This document shows, in pieces, positions 60,511 to 64,000 of a stretch of 64,000 bases of DNA. The DNA comes from Rhodoligotrophos appendicifer (lineage in GTDB: Bacteria; Pseudomonadota; Alphaproteobacteria; Rhizobiales; Im1), in the NCBI RefSeq assembly GCF_007474605.1, contig NZ_VHKL01000001.1, forward strand, positions 1-64,000. The letters run 5' to 3'. The translations under genes were made by a program, and so were the position numbers. Under the pieces are notes generated by a model that did no database searches, was not told the DNA's origin, and saw only the letters and a program-made list of their open reading frames with translations. The first letter of the stretch is position 1. Each line of letters begins with the position of its first letter.

Positions 60511-62099
60511 CCCCGCACCCTCGGGAAGGGTCGATATTGATACAGCCACGTCTCCGACATCACCCTGTCGCCGACCTTGAGGTAAAGCCGCATCTCCACC
60601 GGTTCCGAACCGGACGCCGCCAAATCGAACTGCGCCCTCCAATGTCCTGCCTCGCCATTCGGGACGGCTTCCGTGAACACATAGGAGAAGGTTCCCCGCG
60701 ACGCCCACAGGACCGGCTCCGGCAGCACCCCGAAAGGCAGGTCCTTCAACGGGCCGCCGCTGAATTCGACCATGAACTTCCGCACCCCGTCCGGTCGCAC
60801 CGTCCCCGGCTGTCCGCCATTGCCCAGCCGCGTCGCGACGCAGCGTGCGAGCTCCGTCGGGAACGGCTCGTCGGCCTGCCAATAGAGCTTATATTTGAGC
60901 CGGAACTGCGCTCCCGCCTTCACCGGCTCAGCCGGAACCCACATGGCCACGATATTGTCGTGGATCTCGTCATCCGTTGGAATTTCCACGAGTTGAACGC
61001 TGCCGGCGCCCCACTCCTCCAGCGGCTCCACCCACAAGCTCGGCCTCAAATCGTAGCGGACCCCGTCCAGATAATGGTCGAAATTATGATCGCGCTGCAG
61101 AAGGCCGAAGCCGCGCGGATTTGTGTCGCTGAAGGCCGATGCCGTGATCTCGCGGGGATTGTTGAGGGGGCGCCAGATCCGCTCCCCCGATCCTGTCCAC
61201 ATCGATAGACCATCGGAATCGTGGATCTCCGGCCGCCAGTCGATGCCCTCGGCCTTGCGCGTCTCTGAATACCAGTACATCGAGGTCGCGGGCGCGATTC
61301 CGAACCGCTCGACGTCTTTCCGCAGGAACAGGGCCTGCTCCACATCCATGATCACGGCCTTGTTGCGCGTCATGGCGAACTTGTAGGCGCCCGCCAGGCT
61401 GGGCCCTTCGAGCAGGGCATAGAGCAGCACGGTGTCGCTGTCGTTCTCGGGCGTGGCGAAATAGAAATTCGTGAAGCTCGGGAATTCCTCGGCCTTGCCG
61501 GGCGCCGCCACGTCGATGGCGATCCCGCGCGCCGATAGCCCATATTGATACATGTCCCCGATGGCGCGGAAATAGCAGGCCCCCAGAAAGGCCACCCAGT
61601 CATTCTGCTTCCAATTGAGTTTCGCCTGGTCTCCCAGCCGGCTCTCCTGGTATCGGAAGCCCGCAAAGCCGCTGTTCTGCGGCAGTTTCCGCGCTGGGCT
61701 GTCCTCCGGCATGGTGAAATAGGAGGGATCGTACTCGATCTCTCGCGAGCTCTGCCCGGCCACCACATGCATGCGCACGGGGTTTTGGAAATACCGTCCC
61801 AGATGGAAGAAGGTCACCGGAAACTGTCCCGGACCATCGGCGAACAGGGCGTCATCCGCTTTGAATTTGATCTGGCCATGCGCCGCATAGTCGATCGCAT
61901 TGAGGATGTCTTGCGGCAGCGGCGGCGGAGCGGCATAGGGCGCCTTCGCGATCGCCTCGGCCTGCCGCACCAAATCATCGAAGGAGAAGGCCTGCGTCTC
62001 GCCCATGCGCAGTGCTTCTCGCGCTTCCGCAGGGATGCCGATGAGGGCCAGAATGGACGCAAATGCGCCAGCCTCAAGAATTTCGCGTCGATTGATCAT
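60504..62099 (-). CDS. Periplasmic glucan biosynthesis protein (OpgG/OpgD, MdoG family)
   Basis: A 531-residue MdoG-family protein. The signal sequence begins MINRREILEAGAFASILALI, a twin-arginine-like N-terminus as in OpgD. Core family features are FSFDDLVRQAEAIAKAPYAA at the N-terminus, then IKFKADDALF and MYQYGLSARGIAIDVAAPGK with EEFPSFTNFYF. It would act in osmoregulated periplasmic glucan synthesis or branching. The usual partner glycosyltransferase OpgH is not adjacent. Start at 62099. Confidence 0.9.
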   Translation of the reverse strand: MINRREILEAGAFASILALIGIPAEAREALRMGETQAFSFDDLVRQAEAIAKAPYAAPPPLPQDILNAIDYAAHGQIKFKADDALFADGPGQFPVTFFHLGRYFQNPVRMHVVAGQSSREIEYDPSYFTMPEDSPARKLPQNSGFAGFRYQESRLGDQAKLNWKQNDWVAFLGACYFRAIGDMYQYGLSARGIAIDVAAPGKAEEFPSFTNFYFATPENDSDTVLLYALLEGPSLAGAYKFAMTRNKAVIMDVEQALFLRKDVERFGIAPATSMYWYSETRKAEGIDWRPEIHDSDGLSMWTGSGERIWRPLNNPREITASAFSDTNPRGFGLLQRDHNFDHYLDGVRYDLRPSLWVEPLEEWGAGSVQLVEIPTDDEIHDNIVAMWVPAEPVKAGAQFRLKYKLYWQADEPFPTELARCVATRLGNGGQPGTVRPDGVRKFMVEFSGGPLKDLPFGVLPEPVLWASRGTFSYVFTEAVPNGEAGHWRAQFDLAASGSEPVEMRLYLKVGDRVMSETWLYQYRPFPRVRGA

Positions 62100-62250
62100 G
62101 GCTTTACTTTGGCTCTGTCGATTGCAACCGTTGCCTACGACCACACTTGGCCGACAATAGGGCATCTTCTCTTTTAATATTGAAAGAATGCTCAGCAAGG
62201 CAATGCGGGATAAGCGGCCAGCCTAAAGAACACGAAGCTCCTAGACCTCG

Positions 62251-62667
62251 TCAGACGCCGTCTTTTCTCTTGGCCTTGGCCAGGGTCTCGCGCAGCCGCT
62301 CCAGCAGCTTCTGCGGATGGAACGGCTTTCCCTCGATGGGGCCGATCTCGCACAGCTCGTTCGCCGTATTGACGCTCCGCACGATCCCGGAGGTGAGGAT
62401 GACCGGCAGCTCGGGCCTGTTCCGTCTGATCCAGGTCGCGAGCCCGAAACCGTCAACGTCTCCCGGCATCTGGACATCGGAGAACACCAGGTCGATGTCT
62501 GCATCGGCTTCGATCACGGCGATGGCCTCTGCCGCACTCGCCGCCTCGATCACCTGGAACCCGCACTCCCTGAGGAAGTCCGACAGGTCCATGCGGATCA
62601 GCACCTCATCCTCTACGAGAAGGATCGTCTCGACCTTCTTCAGGTCCTCGGCCTTCACACTGAGCAT
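62251..62667 (-). CDS. Single-domain response regulator (receiver)
   Basis: A 138-residue CheY-like receiver without output domain: acidic pocket ILLVEDEVLIRMDL (E19, D20, E21), phosphoacceptor D64 in DLVFSDVQMPGDVDG, Thr/Ser in PVILTSGI and the Lys in IEGKPFHPQKLLERL. Free-standing receivers of this kind in Hyphomicrobiales act in phosphorelays. The open frame extends upstream, but ATG 62667 starts the recognised domain. No histidine kinase is adjacent. Confidence 0.85.
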   Translation of the reverse strand: MLSVKAEDLKKVETILLVEDEVLIRMDLSDFLRECGFQVIEAASAAEAIAVIEADADIDLVFSDVQMPGDVDGFGLATWIRRNRPELPVILTSGIVRSVNTANELCEIGPIEGKPFHPQKLLERLRETLAKAKRKDGV

Positions 62668-62915
62668 ATTATGATTGTGGTCCCAATGAATTGTAATCTT
62701 CCCGTCATATGCAGGAATTCGGCCACCTTTGAATCGTTCCCGATAATCGTGACTGCGGCTCATCCAGGACGCCGCAACGGCGAGCCCTGTCAGCGCGATC
62801 ATGCCCCAATTCGGTAAAGAGATTGACTTCGCAGCCCTCGGTCTTGGCCCCCCACAGGCGCGCGAAGCCCGTCAAGCACCCGTTCCTGACCAATTGATTG
62901 GCGATGGGAGCCTCC

Positions 62916-63035
62916 ATGTCCTATCTCATGCATGTGAGCGACGTCGGCGATGGCTCTCCATTGTCGATGCGTGGCCGAAAAACCAGAGGCCCGCGAACTG
63001 GGCTCGTAACCAGCACTGGAAGGGGTGGTGAATGA
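62916..63035 (+). CDS. Small ORF with strong ribosome-binding site, 39 residues
   Basis: ATG 62916 has GGGAG five bases upstream and the 39-codon frame ends in a TGA that overlaps the next gene's ATG (ATGA), the arrangement expected for a translated leader or coupled gene. The peptide MSYLMHVSDVGDGSPLSMRG is followed by a basic, Gly/Arg-rich tail. I do not recognise it. Nothing else is evident in the 250 bases before it (62668-62915). Confidence 0.35.
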   Translation: MSYLMHVSDVGDGSPLSMRGRKTRGPRTGLVTSTGRGGE

Positions 63036-63247
63036 ACAGGAATCCGATCGAAGAACTGAAGATGGGCGCCTTCGAGCCATCGGCCTTTCGCGCCATGGTC
63101 ACTGCCTATGAGCAGGCCTGCAAGAGGGCGTATCCCGGTGATGATGAAACCACCCGGCTTCGCCTGGCCCATGCCATCATCGCTTTTGCCCATCAGGGAG
63201 TGACTGATTCATCCCAGCTTCGGGATCAGGCATTGGCGCAGATCTAG
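63032..63247 (+). CDS. Small conserved-type hypothetical protein, 71 residues
   Basis: A 71-residue protein, MNRNPIEELKMGAFEPSAFR followed by AMVTAYEQACKRAYPGDDET and LRLAHAIIAFAHQGVTDSSQ. It is mainly helical and acidic-basic mixed, with no cysteine and no signal peptide. Similar short proteins occur singly in Hyphomicrobiales genomes; no function is known to me. It overlaps a 39-residue ORF at its start. Confidence 0.6.
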   Translation: MNRNPIEELKMGAFEPSAFRAMVTAYEQACKRAYPGDDETTRLRLAHAIIAFAHQGVTDSSQLRDQALAQI

Positions 63248-63371
63248 ATCGGTGGGGCGACTGAAGCGAAACGAGTCGTCTCGGCACAACTTCGCCTCGT
63301 GATCGACTAAGTCTTGATCTGCCTGCATACTGTGGGTCACCATCTCTGCGGATAGCTTTGTCGGACTTGCC

Positions 63372-64000
63372 ATGACTCAAAACATGTTGAAGGCGCTTGA
63401 GACCAAGGCCCTGTGGTTGTCATCTTGGACGATTCACAACGCCAATCATCTGCGAGACAAGCCGGATGGGCTGAAGGTCGGGGGCCACCAGGCCTCCTGC
63501 GCCTCCATGGTGACGTTGATGACCGGCCTCTACTTCTCGGTCCTTCGCCCCGAGGATCGGGTCGCCGTGAAGCCGCACGCCTCCCCTGTCTTCCATGCCA
63601 TTCAGTATCTGCTCGGCAATCAGAGCCTGGAGAAACTGAAGTCGTTTCGCGCCCTCCATGGCGCCCAGTCCTATCCCAGCCGCACCAAGGACGTCGACGA
63701 TGTCGATTTCTCCACCGGATCCGTGGGGCTGGGCGTCGCCATCACGGCCTTTGCCTCCCTTGTTCAGGATTACGTTCGCGCCAAGTCCTGGGCCAAGCCG
63801 ACCGGACCCGAGGGCCGGATGATCGCCCTCGTCGGCGATGCCGAGCTTGACGAAGGCAATATCTACGAATGCCTGCAGGAAGGTTGGAAACACGGCCTTC
63901 GCAACACCTGGTGGATCATAGACTATAATCGACAGAGCCTCGACGGCGTCGTCCGCGAGGGCTTGTCCGGTCAGATCGGCGGCATTTTCGAAGCCTTTGG
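63372..64000 (+). CDS. Transketolase-family / AceE-like pyruvate dehydrogenase E1 (5' part, cut by window edge)
   Basis: The first 209 residues are visible. They show the thiamine-diphosphate N-terminal domain: WLSSWTIHNANHLRDKPDGL, KVGGHQASCASMVTLMTGLY, RVAVKPHASPVFHAIQYLLG and the cofactor motif GDAELDEGNIYECLQEGWKH (155-174) ending in IIDYNRQSLDG. The GDAELDEG/DYN pair matches homodimeric E1 (AceE) and related transketolase-like proteins. The catalytic C-terminal domains lie beyond the window. Confidence 0.85.
   Translation, partial: MTQNMLKALETKALWLSSWTIHNANHLRDKPDGLKVGGHQASCASMVTLMTGLYFSVLRPEDRVAVKPHASPVFHAIQYLLGNQSLEKLKSFRALHGAQSYPSRTKDVDDVDFSTGSVGLGVAITAFASLVQDYVRAKSWAKPTGPEGRMIALVGDAELDEGNIYECLQEGWKHGLRNTWWIIDYNRQSLDGVVREGLSGQIGGIFEAF

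Overview
The window is about 65% GC, gene-dense chromosomal DNA from an alphaproteobacterium, most likely of the order Hyphomicrobiales (Rhizobiales). Pointers are the BigR/Blh persulfide operon, a SitABCD metal importer with a Fur/Mur-type box, an ECF sigma factor encoded with a YCII/DGPF protein, and two intergenic palindromic repeats of a kind common in that order. I see no rRNA, tRNA, CRISPR, prophage or insertion sequence. Both ends cut genes.

Layout. 1-4.1 kb: truncated Ala/Pro-rich membrane protein, LLM-class oxidoreductase, and a flippase overlapping a CelD-like acyltransferase. 4.2-9.2 kb: methyltransferase, acyl-CoA ligase divergent from enoyl-CoA hydratase and TetR, and YghU-type glutathione transferase. 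9.3-17.8 kb: DUF2161 protein, then a carbohydrate regulon (IlvD/Edd dehydratase, LacI regulator, four-gene sugar ABC importer) with the same palindromic operator core in front of the dehydratase and in the LacI/importer intergenic region. 17.9-22.0 kb: DUF1206 protein and a five-gene persulfide operon (blh, bigR, two YeeE/YedE-type proteins, TauE). 22.1-25.7 kb: sitABCD.

25.7-39.2 kb is the most unusual part: 13 genes on the minus strand with gaps of at most about 50 nt, headed by a PotD-like binding protein and divergent from a LysR gene. It mixes a polyamine-type ABC importer with an AtuA/DUF1446 protein and DUF4387 protein, a proline-racemase-family enzyme lacking its second catalytic Cys, two CaiB/BaiF CoA-transferases, a thiolase-fold protein lacking the thiolase catalytic motifs, a Cys-free DUF35 partner, an ornithine-cyclodeaminase-family protein and an EamA exporter. 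I read it as an uncharacterised catabolic pathway for a small, probably nitrogen-containing acid.

39.2-47.9 kb: Asp-nucleophile alpha/beta hydrolase, then an IclR-controlled acyl-CoA module (MaoC protein, TRAP transporter, acyl-CoA dehydrogenase, acyl-CoA ligase, hydrolase) with a recognisable promoter and operator. 48.1-53.9 kb: secreted protein, two GGDEF proteins, an SDR pseudogene, a hydroxyacid dehydrogenase and DUF427. 54.0-56.6 kb: YCII, ECF sigma, NTF2-like and VOC genes. 56.7-60.3 kb: metallo-beta-lactamase-fold hydrolase overlapping a CobW-family GTPase, then AidB-like dehydrogenase. 60.3-64 kb: palindromic repeat with a tandem 57-bp core, OpgG/OpgD-like protein, single-domain response regulator, two small ORFs and the start of an AceE-like transketolase-family gene.

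Functions were assigned by recognising protein families from translated sequence; no database search was run. Start codons were moved to sites with ribosome-binding sequence or family-typical N-termini where possible.
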